Shown here: positions 1 through 12,678 of the stretch, in pieces
How positions within the stretch are numbered: position 1 is the first letter of the stretch
How the letters are laid out: each line of letters begins with the position of its first letter
Source: Rachycentron canadum
Taxonomy: Eukaryota; Chordata; Actinopteri; Carangiformes; Rachycentridae
Direction: 5' to 3'
Assembly: GCA_038496675.1 (NCBI GenBank)
Contig: CM076663.1
Coordinates: forward strand, 499,399-563,398
DNA length: 64,000 nucleotides
Translations under genes and position numbers: made by a program
Notes under the pieces: generated by a model
The model's database searches: none
Told to the model about the DNA's origin: nothing
What the model saw: only the letters and a program-made list of their open reading frames with translations

Positions 1-859
1 CACACACAAAAAAAAAACCCCACACAAAATACACACACAAAAAACACAGTTATATCTTAGTTTCTCATTCACAGGAAATTGATGCTATGCTAACAGCTAA
101 GCTAAGCTAAGAGGAGTGAGTAAATTGTTGCATTTTACCTTTAAGAAGTGGCTTTTCTGAAGATGACAATTTCATTTCCCCTGAATGTCGAGCGAGGGTG
201 AGGGAAGGACCGACCTGACAGCCGTTCAGACGCTTTAATGATGGCTCTGTTTGTTAGCGTGATGTTTACAGGAAGTCAGACATGGGCTGCTCAGTGTTCC
301 TGTCAGAGTTCAGGCTGTAACAGCAGCAGATAAAAGAGGAGATGTATGAATAAACCAGAGGACATAGGAAGAACCAGTCTGGATCGGTGGAATCATTTTC
401 TCCTCCAGATGCTGAACATGTCGAACAAAGAGAGGGAGAGTTCACCCCCAGAAATATCTGCTTCAGATGAGGAAAACAGGAAAAAAAACTGAACCTGACG
501 CCGTCTAGGAAAGAAAACAGACTGAGTTTAAACCACAGACACTGAAGCTCAGAGTGAGCTGCTCCACCGACGCCGTCCTGGCAGAGCCTGACTCCGCCCC
601 CAATTTCCAGCTAAAAAATGGTCAGAGAGGTGGAGCTGAGAATTTGGCTCATGAAGGTTTATGGCAATCATCCATCTGTCACTCAACCACAGCCCCAATT
701 CTCCACAACTTTAAACCTTAATATGTGATGATGTGACATCATCAGGTTACATCACGTGTTTGTGTCGCTGTTACAGTTACAGTGTCGGGTAATCAGTTTC
801 TCTTTGGTGTCGTCATTTTCAGAAAACATCTGAGTGTGTGTGTGTGTTTGTGTATTACT

Positions 860-1060
860 GGATTCAGAAACTGAGCCTTAAAACCAGGCATCAGGACTTC
901 TGGAACTTTGTGATGTTACAACAAAGCAGTCACTGCCCTCAGCCACGCCCCCAAGCCCCACCCACATGGACCCATCATCCAGTCTTGCAGGATTAGGTTT
1001 CTGAGTGTTTGCTTCCATCTCTTTAAATATGCAGCTTTAAAATAAAATATGGACCTTTAA
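860..1060 (-). mobile_element. family A dispersed element, copy 1
   Basis: Reverse-oriented copy: TCAGGACTTCTGGAACTTTG, GTGATGTTACAACAAAGCAG, CCACGCCCCCAAG, ending at AATATGGACCTTTAA, which is the inverted left terminus. The CCAATCAGA core is deleted. Confidence 0.85.
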
Positions 1061-1885
1061 GACCCTTCTCTTCTGTGTTCTGTGTTCATTCTGAGTTTGA
1101 GTTCACAGCAGCCTGTCGTGTTACACTGAATATACAAAAGTTTTTCGTGCAGTGTTTTCTTTGTCGGAGGTTTGTGGACTTGTGTTTGGTTTGAAGAACA
1201 CGTGTGAACCACAGAGCGGCTGTAACGACGTGGAAGCAGCAGCCTCCTACCTGCTGCTCTATTTGCGGCGGCTCAGCACCCGGCTGGTTCTCGTGCTGCA
1301 CAGGTGGGAGGAGGGGAACAAGCAGGTGGGAGCTTCATTCAGCTCGACGGCAGGTGTTGGTGCATCGCTGGGAAACGTGTCTGAGCTGAGAACAGACGTC
1401 AGAACCACATCTGGTGCAGCATCAGTCTGGTGTTTGAGCAGAATAATCAGTTTTAAAGTGGTGCAGGTGGAAACGCCCACACTGGACCTGGATCACTGCA
1501 GACACTGATTAAACCTGCAGAGCAGCAACGGGACCTCTGATTGGCCAACATCTGTGTGTTGGCAGGAGTCTGGCCAATCACAGCGTCACCTGCTGATCCA
1601 TGTGCTGGACCTCAATGAATCTTTAAATGAAGAGCTGTAACCAAAGGTAAAAACAAGCTTAAATTTAAAATCTGTTTTTCTGACTCTTGAGAAACATAAT
1701 TATGATTCATTCAAAGACAAAACGAGGAAATGAATCATGTTTTTATTTTTCTTCATCCTCCTCATTTACAGCTGATTAATCCATTTACTGGTGGTGCATC
1801 AATGTAGACATGTTAGCTTAGCATTAGCATTTTACTCCTATTAATGATCTCGCCCTCCCTCCCTCTGTAATGAGAGCACATGGAA
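1061..1885. other. no feature recognised
   Basis: A 118-codon plus-strand frame (1152-1508) and overlapping frames on both strands exist, but none matches a family I recognise, and overlapping frames on both strands argue against coding. Confidence 0.6.
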
Positions 1886-2335
1886 ACGATCTAAGGATGA
1901 TTGGAGGTCAGAGATTTGCTACCGTGGTAACCGTCTCTCAGGTAACAGCATCACTACCCCCTCCGCTCTCTCTCTCTCTCTCCACACTCCTTTTCTTTTT
2001 TCTCCCCACAGTTTTATTTCCTCTGTTCCTAATTAAACATCTTCAATCCTTGTTTTTTCATCTCTCCCTCGTATCCTTTTGTTTTCTTGCTCTTTCTCCT
2101 TCTTCTTTCCATCCCTTTCTTAACTTCTCTTTTTTCATTTAATCTTTCCATATGTTTCTCTAATTTCTTCATTTTTCCTATTTTTCCTTCTTATCCTCCT
2201 CTTCTGTTCCATTTCCTCTCCTCTCATCTCCTCCCTATCTTCTCTTATCTTTCCCTTCATTTCCTCCCTCTGTATCTTGTCTTCTTTCCCTCCTCCTACC
2301 CTCTTCTCTTTTATTCGTTATCTCTCTTTCAGTCT
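1886..2335 (+). repeat. family F repeat with long polypyrimidine tract, copy 1
   Basis: A short unique-looking head (GGATGATTGGAGGTCAGA, GTGGTAACCGTCTCTCAGGT) leads into about 370 bp of C/T-rich sequence. The head recurs inverted at 13.65-13.72 kb, also joined to a long C/T tract. Confidence 0.8.
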
Positions 2336-3219
2336 TTTAGTGACTGGACGTTAAAAATAAATGAAAATAAATAGAAAAGGATGATTTGTCATTTATAGAT
2401 TGAAAAAGCTCCAGACTCCAGATGTGACTCAACAAGAAGATGTTAAAGTCGACGTAATGCGAACATTGCTCCTCCTGGTGTTGGTGACCTTCCTCTAAAC
2501 CGTTAAACCTGAGGCTGTTTTCTCTCTCAGTCTGATGAACAGCTCTGATGGTAATTCACACATTAGTTAACAGCTCCAGCTTCTCCACAGCCACAAATCC
2601 ATGAAGAAGAACAGAGCACAGTCAGCGTGATGAAGTCTCTGAGCTGGTGTTTGGAGCCATGAAAGGACGGCGAACTGAGCTTTCAGGGATTCATCAGCCT
2701 GCTGGGAACTCATTTTAAAATAAAAGGAAAACCACAGTGGATCATAAATAATAGAGAAAGTGAATATCTTGCCCCAACACTAAGAGCTGCAGCTCAAACT
2801 GGTGCCATCAGGGATCTGTGAGCGATTCAGTGAAAGTCTGGAGCGGGAATCATCCACAGCTCAAACACCACACATTAAAGTGGCAGCATGACGCAGGTCT
2901 AGCTCCAGGATGGAGCTGGATCTGGTTCAGGACCAGAGCCGAAGGCAGCGTCACAGGCTAAAGACAGGAAACACTTTGTTCATCACATTTTAAATAAACC
3001 CTGAATGAACTGGACATGAAGTTAGGAATCAAACAGAACAAAGTGTCGAACATTGTTTTGATTTCTGCTGAAGCTGACATGTTTTCTTTCAGCCCAACAC
3101 ACGACTGGATGGTCGGCACAAAACTGGCCCATATACGTCATGATGCTACATCAGGAGGAGGAGGAGGACGACGAAGGGCCCCGCCCCCTTCAATGCTGGA
3201 ACCAGGGCCTTCCTGCCCC

Positions 3220-3450
3220 AGACAGGGAGACAGACAGGGAGACAGACAGGGAGACAGACAGACAGACAGGGAGACAGACAGACAGACAGGGAGACAGACA
3301 GGGAGACAGACAGACAGACAGGGAGACAGACAGGGAGACAGACAGACAGACAGACAGACAGGGAGACAGACAGGGAGACAGACAGACAGACAGGGAGACA
3401 GACAGACAGACAGACAGACAGGGAGACAGACAGATAGATAGGGAGACAGT
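3220..3450. repeat. GACA/GGGA tandem array
   Basis: Interleaved (GACA)n and GGGAGACA units, purine-rich on the plus strand, spanning about 230 bp. Confidence 0.95.
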
Positions 3451-4076
3451 CTCCTGTCATTAGAATTCACTGGCAGCATATGATGAGGCCATATGGGCTA
3501 TTAACAAACCCAACCTCTCTGCAGACGGAGGAATGGAGGGAGGGATGGAGGGAAGAGAGAGTGTGACCCGGCCATATGGAAGAGGAGGACATGAAAACTG
3601 AGCAGGGAGAAGGTAAAGATGGATGGATTTGGCACCTCGGGACAAACAGTTAGCACGTTCTGTTAGCATTAATTACAGACTTACAGAGTTACAATATGGA
3701 CGATGGACGGACGGATGAATGGACAGAAGCCAGAGTAAGATGAGTGGAGGCAGAGATGATGGAGGGATGAGGGGAGGAAGAAGAGGGACTTCAGGTGGTG
3801 TGATGCACCCTCGGGCGGCCATGTTGGAGGCGGTTAATTAGCTTTGTGAACAGCTGACATTCCCCACACTCCGGTCACATGTTCACATCCACTGAGCCTG
3901 GTGAAGTCAGCTGACACACATATGTTAAACTTCAACACGTCTCCATGGTGACATCAGTGCTTGTGATTTGCATCTTTGTTCATTATTACTCCGTAGTTAA
4001 CTACAACGCGTCCCCAGCCCCAACAGGAAGTACCACCACTTCCTGGTCTCTGTTCATACACTGCTCCTGTCCTGAG

Positions 4077-5430
4077 GTCTGGTTCAGCTCTGGTTCAGCT
4101 CTGGCTCAGCCCTGGTTCATTTCTGGTTCAGTTCTGGCTCAGCCCTGGTTCATTTCTGGTTTATTTCTGGTTCAGTTCTGGTTCAGTTCTGGCTCAGTTC
4201 TGGCTCAGCCCTGGTTCATTTCTGGTTCAGTTCTGGTTCAGTTCTGGCTTAGTTCTGGCTCAGTTCTGGCTCAGCCCTGGTTCATTTCTGGTTCAGTTCT
4301 GGTTCATTTCTGGTTCAGTTCTGGTTCAGTTCTGGCTCAGCCCTGGTTCATTTCTGGTTCATTTCTGGTTCATTTCTGGTTCAGTTCTGGTTCAGTTCTG
4401 GCTCAGCCCTGGTTCATTTCTGGTTCAGTTCTGGTTCAGTTCTGGTTCAGTTCTGGCTTAGTTCTGGCTCAGTTCTGGCTCAGCCCTGGTTCATTTCTGG
4501 TTCATTTCTGGTTCAGTTCTGGTTCAGCTCTGGCTCAGCTCTGGTTCAGCTCTGGCTCAGCTCTGGCTCAGCCCTGGTTCATTTCTGGTTCAGTTCTGGT
4601 TCAGTTCTGGTTCAGTTCTGGCTCAGTTCTGGCTCAGCCCTGGTTCATTTCTGGTTCAGTTCTGGTTCAGTTCTGGTTCAGTTCTGGCTCAGTTCTGGCT
4701 CAGCCCTGGTTCATTTCTGGTTCAGTTCTGGTTCAGTTCTGGTTCAGTTCTGGCTCAGTTCTGGCTCAGCCCTGGTTCATTTCTGGTTCAGTTCTGGTTC
4801 AGTTCTGGTTCAGTTCTGGCTCAGTTCTGGCTCAGCCCTGGTTCATTTCTGGTTCAGTTCTGGTTCAGTTCTGGTTCAGCTCTGGTTCAGCTCTGGTTCA
4901 GCCCTGGTTCATTTCTGGTTCAGCTCTGGCTCAGCTCTGGTTCAGCTCTGGCTCAGCTCTGGCTCAGCCCTGGTTCATTTCTGGTTCAGTTCTGGTTCAT
5001 TTCTGGTTCATTTCTGGTTCAGTTCTGGTTCAGCTCTGGCTCAGCTCTGGTTCAGCTCTGGCTCAGCTCTGGCTCAGCCCTGGTTCATTTCTGGTTCATT
5101 TCTGGTTCAGTTCTGGTTCAGCTCTGGCTCAGCTCTGGTTCAGCTCTGGCTCAGTTCTGGCTCAGCCCTGGTTCATTTCTGGTTCAGTTCTGGTTCATTT
5201 CTGGTTCAGCTCTGGTTCAGCTCTGGCTCAGCCCTGGTTCATTTCTGGTTCAGCTCTGGCTCAGCTCTGGTTCAGCTCTGGCTCAGCTCTGGCTCAGCCC
5301 TGGTTCAGTTCTGGTTCAGTTCTGGTTCATTTCTGGTTCATTTCTGGCTCAGTTCTGGCTCAGCCCTGGTTCAGTTCTGGTTCAGTTCTGGTTCAGTTGT
5401 GGCTTAGTTCTGGCTCAGCGCTGGCTCAAT
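4077..5430. repeat. 1.35-kb minisatellite, 11-bp unit with 66-bp higher-order repeat
   Basis: About 123 copies of an 11-bp unit, CTGGTTCAGTT and variants (CTGGCTCAGCC, CTGGTTCATTT). In 4563-4900 six units recur as a 66-bp block: the CAGCCC variant is spaced exactly 66 bases at 4571, 4637 and 4703. As 33 bp is 11 codons, a 532-codon frame stays open across it, which is an artefact. Confidence 0.95.
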
Positions 5431-6109
5431 TCATGAGGACAGGTGGAGTAAGGGTGGAGCCTGTTTCAAAACCAGAATGTAAATGTTTGTGTGCGTCACT
5501 GTTGGTCATCAATGTGGATTTAAGGACACAGTACATGTGTTAATGATGTCTGGTTGGTTCTGAAGCTGAGCTCAGTGAAGCAGCTGTGGGAGATTTATTT
5601 CCAGACGTCTGGAGCCTCTGTGGACCCATTTGTCCAGAGCTGCAACCGGAGCCATTAGTCAGACAGGGAGATGAATGGAGGGATGGATGGATGAAGTCAG
5701 AGATGAAGCCGTACAAGCTTCAACCATCTGGACTGTCGGGCTCTGGGACTGAAGAGGGAAAGAGAGCGAGGGATCAGGGGACGTTAAGTGTTGAGGCCAG
5801 ATGTTCTGTGCAGCTGTGGATGGACGTTAAAGTAATTTTTTAAAAATGTCACAGAAAAATGTGGATTGTATTTATCAGCTGGACGGAGGTTTCATCAGCT
5901 TCTCTGGGGACAGAACAATATTCAACACAACCTCAGAAAAAGAGTGATGAGTCGAATTATCAGAGCTGTCACAGCTCAGATATTATGATATCAGTTTTAT
6001 TCAAACAGCTGTAACATCTTCTGGTAAAACAACACACCTGAACCATCAACAGGTCCTGGTTTAGGTTAAATAAGGACTTCATTAAAGTTGAAGGAACCTT
6101 CATCATCAT
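5431..6109. other. no feature recognised
   Basis: Ordinary-looking non-coding sequence between the 11-bp array and a family C fragment. Confidence 0.6.
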
Positions 6110-6250
6110 TGACTGGTTGTTAAAGTCAGATTGTATTGAAGTCTATGGGAAAATGTCCCTACTTCTCCTTGATTTATTAGCTCAGTAAACGTTTTCCTAA
6201 TGAGTTTATGGTCTCAGTCTCTAGTTTCAAGTCTTCAATACAACATGATT
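6110..6250 (-). mobile_element. family C dispersed repeat, copy 1 (partial)
   Basis: Contains GGTTGTTAAAGTCAGATTGT, GGGAAAATGTCCCTACTTCT and TCAAGTCTTCAATACAACAT, the core blocks of the family. Confidence 0.9.
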
Positions 6251-7515
6251 TTTTTAAATCTGTAAAGTCCGTAAATCTGTAAAGTTTAAGTATGTTTTTA
6301 TTTAACCAAACAAATCATGGTTCAGTTTCCAGAGAAAAGTGCAATAGTACAACAATGTGGGCTCATTTTCTATTATTCAGACCAAACAGTGAAGAAAACT
6401 GCTTTTCTTTCTTGTCATCAAATCCAGAACTGAAGAAAAATGTGCAGACCCTGCTCCAACATCTACATCCAGTCTGGGGCTGATTCCTGTTCATTCAGAA
6501 AACATGTGCACTGACACCGAGCCCACAACAACCTGAAGAGCAACATGACACAGGGCAAACCGACTGGAAAGACTGTGTTTGAATTATACATATTCATATA
6601 ACTATACATATTCATCTCAGAGGAAGTTCAATTGAGGGAAACTGGACTGGACAAGAAACAGAACTGAAGAAGCCTCTTAGATGAAGGTAAAACCTCTTCA
6701 TGAATCTACAGCCAAGTCCAGTTTCCCTTGATTCAACTTTCTCACAGAACTATGACCTGGACGACTGAGAACCTTCTCAGACTTCTATACATATATTATA
6801 GATATAACTATACATATACATATGTGTATGTAGGTCAGAAAAAACTTTTTTAAGCCAAAATTATAAATGAAAAAGTCAATTTATCATCACATATAAAGAG
6901 TTTAGTGGCTAAGTCTTTTTCTGGTTCTCCATCATTTGATAATTACATTGATTTATTTTAGTCTTTTAGCCTCATGAGTCTTTTTATGTCAAAACTAAAA
7001 ATCAAACGAACATTTTTCATTGAGTTTCTTCTGTCGTTCATACAGTTGATGAAAATACTGTTGTGAATCTGTTCTCACAGAAACAATCAACGTAAATGAT
7101 GAAATGATCAAACTTCCTGAAGCTGGTTTAGGCTTCAAGCTGAAAAAACTGGACTCTGAGAAAACAAGTTTTCAGACATATGGAGGGAAAATGTTTGGCT
7201 CAATCTGCAGCAGGACAACGACGTCTGGCTCCGAGCAACAAAACCCAGGAGCCAGGAAAAAAACTGGTCAGGATACTTCCTGTCTGAGCTCTCAGTCCAT
7301 CAAAGCATCGTCATTTCATCCCATGTATGTATTCATGTATTCATCAACAATGGGAGATAAATATTCTGACCGACTGTTTGAAGGAAACTCAAACGCATTA
7401 AAATCAGATTCAGCTAAAACCTGAATAAATCAGATCCATCCAGGTGTTGAGCAGATCTGAGGAGGACCAGACTCAGCAGGACTCAACCTGCTCCTCTTTC
7501 TCACCTACAGAGGTC
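6251..7515. other. no gene recognised; AT-rich non-coding
   Basis: AT-rich sequence with short frames only; a (TCC)n run at about 7519-7546 follows. Confidence 0.6.
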
Positions 7516-7599
7516 CATTTCCTCTCCTCCTCCTCCTCCTCCTCCTGCAGAGCGAGGGATGAACGCGAGGAGAGCCATCTGTGGCAGAGGTGCATGCTG

Positions 7600-7835
7600 G
7601 GAGGACCAGATTGTGGAGGAGGAAAGGGGTGGAAAGAGGGAGGAAAAATATCAGAGGAAAATGAGCAGGAGGGAAGGTGGGATATTGAAAGAAGAGGAAG
7701 AAAGGAATGACATGAAAAGGAGGAGAGGAGGAGTTGAGGAAGGACAGAAGTGGAGAGGTAGAAGATTACAGAGGGGGATGGGGGAGGTGAGAAAGGGAAA
7801 TAGTAGAAATGAGGGAAATGAGAAAAGAGCAAATA
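7600..7835. repeat. purine-rich tract
   Basis: Over 200 bp strongly biased to A/G on the plus strand (GAGGAAAGGGG words). Frames open here are compositional artefacts. Confidence 0.8.
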
Positions 7836-7840
7836 AGAAA

Positions 7841-8075
7841 TGTGTGACACTGACTTCAGGGATAAACTCCTGAAGGAAGTTAGTTCAGATCTGGATCAGT
7901 CTGAGCCTTTGACTGGAGCATTGCTGCTTTACTTCTGTGTGTTTATCCATCCATTCTCATCCTCCATCTTTGATAGAGACGACTAGAGTCACGTCTCTAC
8001 ATGGGACACTCCTATTGGCTCCAGTGGGTGATGTCACAGCCAATCAGAGTGTCTCCTTCAGAGGCCTAGCTGTCA
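7841..8075 (+). mobile_element. family B dispersed repeat, copy 1
   Basis: 235 bp matching 55161-55408 at near identity, from GTGTGACACTGACTTCAG to GAGGCCTAGCTGTCA. It contains the hairpin-forming TAGAGACG...CGTCTCTA and GCCAATCAGAGTGTCTCC. No coding capacity. The class is not assigned. Confidence 0.85.
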
Positions 8076-8940
8076 TAAAATAAATAATATGTAAATATAT
8101 TTAAACATTTTTATGTTATGTAATGTAAACTGTCAAAGGTGGGGACATTAAACATTAAACATTTCACATGATATAAATGACCAGCAGGCATTTATTTTCT
8201 ATTTATTATAACATCAGAAAATATGAACAACAATACAGGTGAATAAGCTTCTTTTGGGTGGATTTACTGTATGAAGGACAGTGTATTAATAAAGAAAATC
8301 TGAATAAATATATATATTAATATATATATAAATATAAATCCATATAATAAATTATTTTCTGTTGGATTAAAACAGTTTAAACACCATCACATCATCTGTT
8401 AACACAATGAACAGATATTCTGAATATTATGGCTGAAATTAATGAATGAAAGCTTATTTTATTCATTTTTAAAAGAGTTTTCTGATTAACACTACTATCA
8501 TGAAAAGAAATATTTGTAATTAAAGTAATCTGATAAAAATGCTGGTGGCAAAATACATTTTAATAACAGTAATTTTTGTGTATTTTTTAATCAATCTATA
8601 TCAGTATGCTACTTAATTAATGCTGACTTGATTAATAACATAATATATATATTAAAATACTTTTAGTCATGTTTTGGCCACCTGCACTGACATCATAAAT
8701 ATATTCCTCTCATTAAATCTAAAACTAAACTGGTTTCTAAAGTATAACTTTAAAGCGATGTCCTCACAGTGCCCTTGGTCCTCACAAAGATATAAGAACA
8801 AGAACACACACACACGCTTTGTTCTTCAGACTCTGCCAACAGATGCATCGACGGACAGAAGAGACACACAAAGACTCACACTCTCCCTACAGTTCAACAC
8901 CATCTGCATGACCATATGTCAGCATCACCTTTTCTGCTAA
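8076..8940. other. AT-rich non-coding sequence
   Basis: Strongly AT-rich (TATATATTAATATATATA words near 8310) with no frame of interest. Confidence 0.65.
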
Positions 8941-8947
8941 CACACTC

Positions 8948-8979
<32 letters not shown>

Positions 8980-9149
8980 GTACACACTGATACACACACA
9001 CACTGACACACACACTCACACACTCACACACACACACACACACACACACTGACACACACACTCACACACTCACACACACACACACTCACACACACTGATA
9101 CACACACACACTGACACACACACACACACACTGACACACACACACACTC
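8941..9149. repeat. compound (CA)n array with CTGACA interruptions
   Basis: Dinucleotide CA repeats interrupted by ACTGACAC, ACTCACAC and CTGATACA. Confidence 0.95.
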
Positions 9150-9230
9150 CTGAGGCCAGGAGTAAACAAGCTTGTCTCCCAGCAGATGTGTTTTCTGTCA
9201 TTCTGCATATTGTTCCACTAGACCAGTTCT

Positions 9231-9231
<1 letters not shown>

Positions 9232-9271
<40 letters not shown>

Positions 9272-9300
9272 AGTGTGTGTGTGTGTCAGTGTGCGTGTGT

Positions 9301-9333
<33 letters not shown>

Positions 9334-9526
9334 AGTGTGTGTGTGTATCAGTGTGTACGTGTGTGTGTGTGTGTGTCAGTGTGTGTTTGTGCGTGTGCGT
9401 GTGTGTGTGTGTCAGTGTGTGTGTGCGTGTGCACGTGTGTGTGTGTCAGTGTGTGCGTGTGTGTGTGTGTATGTGTGTGTCAGTGTGTGTGTGTGTGTGT
9501 GTCAGTGTGTGTGTGTATCAGTGTGT

Positions 9527-9568
<42 letters not shown>

Positions 9569-9664
9569 GTGTATGTGTATGTGTGTGTCAGTGTGTGTGT
9601 GTGTGTGTGTGTACGTGTGTGTGTGTATCAGTGTGTACGTGTGTGTGTGTGTGTGTGTGTGTGT
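9232..9664. repeat. compound (GT)n array with CAGTGTGT interruptions
   Basis: Long GT array interrupted by GTGTCAGTGTGT, TATCAGTGTGTACG and GCGTGT. The interruptions mirror those of the CA array at 8941-9149 on the other strand. Confidence 0.95.
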
Positions 9665-9904
9665 TTTGTCTGGGTTCTGACAGCCTGATGCCTTTAAAGC
9701 TCCTTGGCTTCTCAGGACTGTCACACACACTTATACACAATATGCATGTGTACTCATTCTCAAACAAACGCCTACACACACACAGGCATGCACATACGCA
9801 TGCACGCACACACACACACACAAACACACACAGTGACACTGAGCAGATTTTGACAGCAGAAGAAGAAAACCAGGAAGATTTTTTTCTTTTTTCCATTTTT
9901 AGGA

Positions 9905-9951
<47 letters not shown>
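9905..9951. repeat. (CA)n microsatellite
   Basis: Uninterrupted CA dinucleotides, about 23 copies. Confidence 0.95.
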
Positions 9952-9953
<2 letters not shown>

Positions 9954-10110
9954 ATTAAGTATCTCCAGCTCCAGACATTGATAATAGATTATAGAGATTA
10001 TTAGGAGATTAAAATTCACTGACAGCAGCTGCTGACGACTGACAACAAAGTCCTGACAGTATCTTCACAGACTCAACTGCTAACTACTACTGCAGGTACT
10101 ACTACTAACA

Positions 10111-10490
10111 CTGGTTGTTAAAGTCAGATTGTATTGAAGTCTATGGGAAAATGTCCCTACTTCTCCCTTGATTTATTAGCTCAGTAAACGTTTTCCTAAT
10201 GAGTTTATGGTCTCAGTCTCTAGTTTCAAGTCTTCAATACAACATGATGTTCATTTTTTAAATGATGGTCCATTTAGAGGAAAATAGAGCAGAAAGCAGG
10301 GGATGAATTAGGGGGCGTGGCTACTGTGTGATTGACAGACTGAACCACCCAATCAGGATAGAGGACAGAGCAGGTCAGCTCCACCCCTCACTCCTCCTCA
10401 GCTCCACCTTCTCCTCCAAATATGGTTTCTTCTGGTTTCAAAAAACCAAGATGGCCGACAGACAAACCAATGGGTGATGTCACAGTTGGT
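10111..10490 (-). mobile_element. family C dispersed repeat, copy 2 (long)
   Basis: Core blocks plus the distal half: GGGGGCGTGGCTACTGTGTG, CACCCCTCACTCCTCCTCAG and AACCAAGATGGCCGACAGAC. A related fragment follows at about 10738-10795. Confidence 0.9.
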
Positions 10491-10925
10491 TATAACATGT
10501 CCTCTGAGCATCTACGTCTTCAGGTGAGACTGGAGGCAACAGTGACAGGCTGTGGCTAGCTGGTTAGCATGCTAACATCAGTAGTAGCAAAAAACATGAT
10601 TGAGATTGAGTTAACATTGATGTTTGTTTGGAGACAGATGAGTTTGTTCCTGAACTCAACATTTCTTTTAAGTGAACAGCTATGTAGCATTAACAAATCT
10701 TACAAAGATCGCCCTTAAGACAAGACAGATGAAAACGGGAGGCTTCAAAACTGCAACTCACAAACCAGTGAGCGACGTCATGTTGGATTGATTGATTTTT
10801 CCATATTTAAAAACCCCTGTTACAGTTGTCATTTTCAGTTTCAGGAGGTTAACAACATATTTTTCTCACAGACTGACAGTCTCTTTCATTTCTGATGTTT
10901 CCAGAGCCAGAGGCGCAATGTGAGC

Positions 10926-10975
10926 AATCGGGTTGGGATACGAACCCACGGGGAGAATATCCTACACCACAAAAA
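10926..10975 (-). pseudogene. tRNA-like 3' half (possible tRNA-Ser relic or SINE head)
   Basis: On the minus strand CTCCCCGTGGGTTCGTATCC followed by CAACC makes a T-arm-like stem-loop (GTGGG/GTTCGTA/TCCCA). No matching acceptor or anticodon arm was found, so it is not a functional tRNA. Confidence 0.35.
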
Positions 10976-12678
10976 AAACCCAACATAAAGCACTGCACAG
11001 CATGAGGCCGTGGAGCAGGGAGGAGCAGAGCATGCTGGGAGCGGGGATTCAGCTGTACGCCGGGCTGTCAATCAGAGGAGGCGGGTTTTATTCTCAGAGC
11101 GGGCAGCTGACGCCTCGAGACGGGAGCTCGTCCTGCTGACAGAGGAGGAATGACACGCTCAGAGGCAGATTTATATTCAAACATGCACAAGCTAACAGCC
11201 CGAACACACACATCGAAGTCAAACACAAAAACTACACACACACACACACACAGCCTCTCCGTCTCCGGAGAGTTAGCACAGGCCAAGGGAACGCTTTGGA
11301 AAGTTTTAAGACTGTTTATTTTTTGACATTTCTGGGACATTTTTGTCACTTTGGCTGAGCACCAACACACACGTGTGTGTCTATCTGTTCTAGTGGGGAC
11401 TGCACAAATAAATCTAATCCCCAGCCTCTTAGCGTATCACTGAACCCAACCTTCAACCATTTAAACCACGTATGGACCTTAAATTTACCCATGTTTTCTT
11501 AATGAAATAATGTCTTGGTGTTTTCTTTGTAAGTAAAAATTGGAAATATAATTAGGTTGAAATATTTGGTGAGCTCAGTATTTCACGTCCTCACAATGTT
11601 TTCTGTACAGTTTTACATCATATCTGAAGCAGGTTGGACGTTTGGTCCTCAGAAGGCAGGTGGGGTTAGGGTTACTGATCATTCAGGTCTGGTTCCTCAT
11701 AATGTCTGATAAATTACCTGCTTCATTTGTGAGGGTTGACCAGAATGTGGGCTTCCAGGGCTGAGTCCTCAGAATGACACATAAACAAACACAGTTTTTC
11801 TGTACTTTACATATACATTCAGTATTCTCTGATGTTTTTTTCTGTAACTGGTGCATGATGGGAAACAGAGACTACACTGTGACAGGTAACATTTTTTACT
11901 GTTGCCAATGGGAAGAGAAGTCAGGGTCTGTGTGACACGTGACATCTTCATGCTGGGTTTTATTTAAATCCTCGTCTGGATGATTGAGTTTTCTATTGTA
12001 GTTTTAATGGATTGACTCTAACTCAGTGTTTTCTTTTCAGCCCCTTTGAGTTACATGAGAGAACCCATCTGTTTTTGTCATGTAGTGATTTCTCAGTAGA
12101 TGAAGGAACTAGCGACTTTTCGTCTGGTCCAGAGCGCTGACCTCCAGATTTACTCCCATTGCTTCTGATACTGAAGTCATGCTCTTTCCTTTGTGGGATA
12201 AAGTTTCCGTCTTTGGCTCCACTTTAAGTAAAACCATGAGAAGCAAACCTGTGAGCTGATGTATCTGCTGCTCTTCAGCCCTGGGTGACACAGATAAACA
12301 GCTGGTTATTAAAAGAGTCAGAAACGAAGGTTCTCATTACACATTTGCTTATCATCACCACAACTTCACTTTGACTTCATCTTTAAATTGGAAAGGAGCC
12401 ACTTTGGGTTTTAATGTGTGTGATAATTGTTGTGTGACATAAAGAAAAAAAAAACAATACACAAGAAAACACCAAGAAAATAAACTTGAAATACAAACAG
12501 GGTTGAGACCTGACTCTTCCTCCTCCTCCTCTTCCTCAGCTCTTACTCTTGCAGCAGGTCTTTAAACCTGTTTCCCAGCCACTTGACAAACCACTTACTT
12601 GCATCTTCAGACCCGGCAGAAATGAGGATTCTCTTACAGCTACTCAGCATCATTCACAGAAGAAGAAGAAAAGCCGCC

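Noticed and set aside
1152..1508. 118-codon plus-strand frame as a possible small gene
   Set aside because: No recognisable family, overlapping frames on the opposite strand, and no clear promoter or splice context.
3945..5543. 532-codon open frame, the longest in the window
   Set aside because: It is almost wholly the 11-bp array; a 33-bp period keeps the frame open, and the product is a monotonous Ser/Phe/Gln/Trp repeat.
10926..10975. functional tRNA gene
   Set aside because: Only the T-arm-like half is present; no acceptor stem, D-arm or anticodon arm could be paired.
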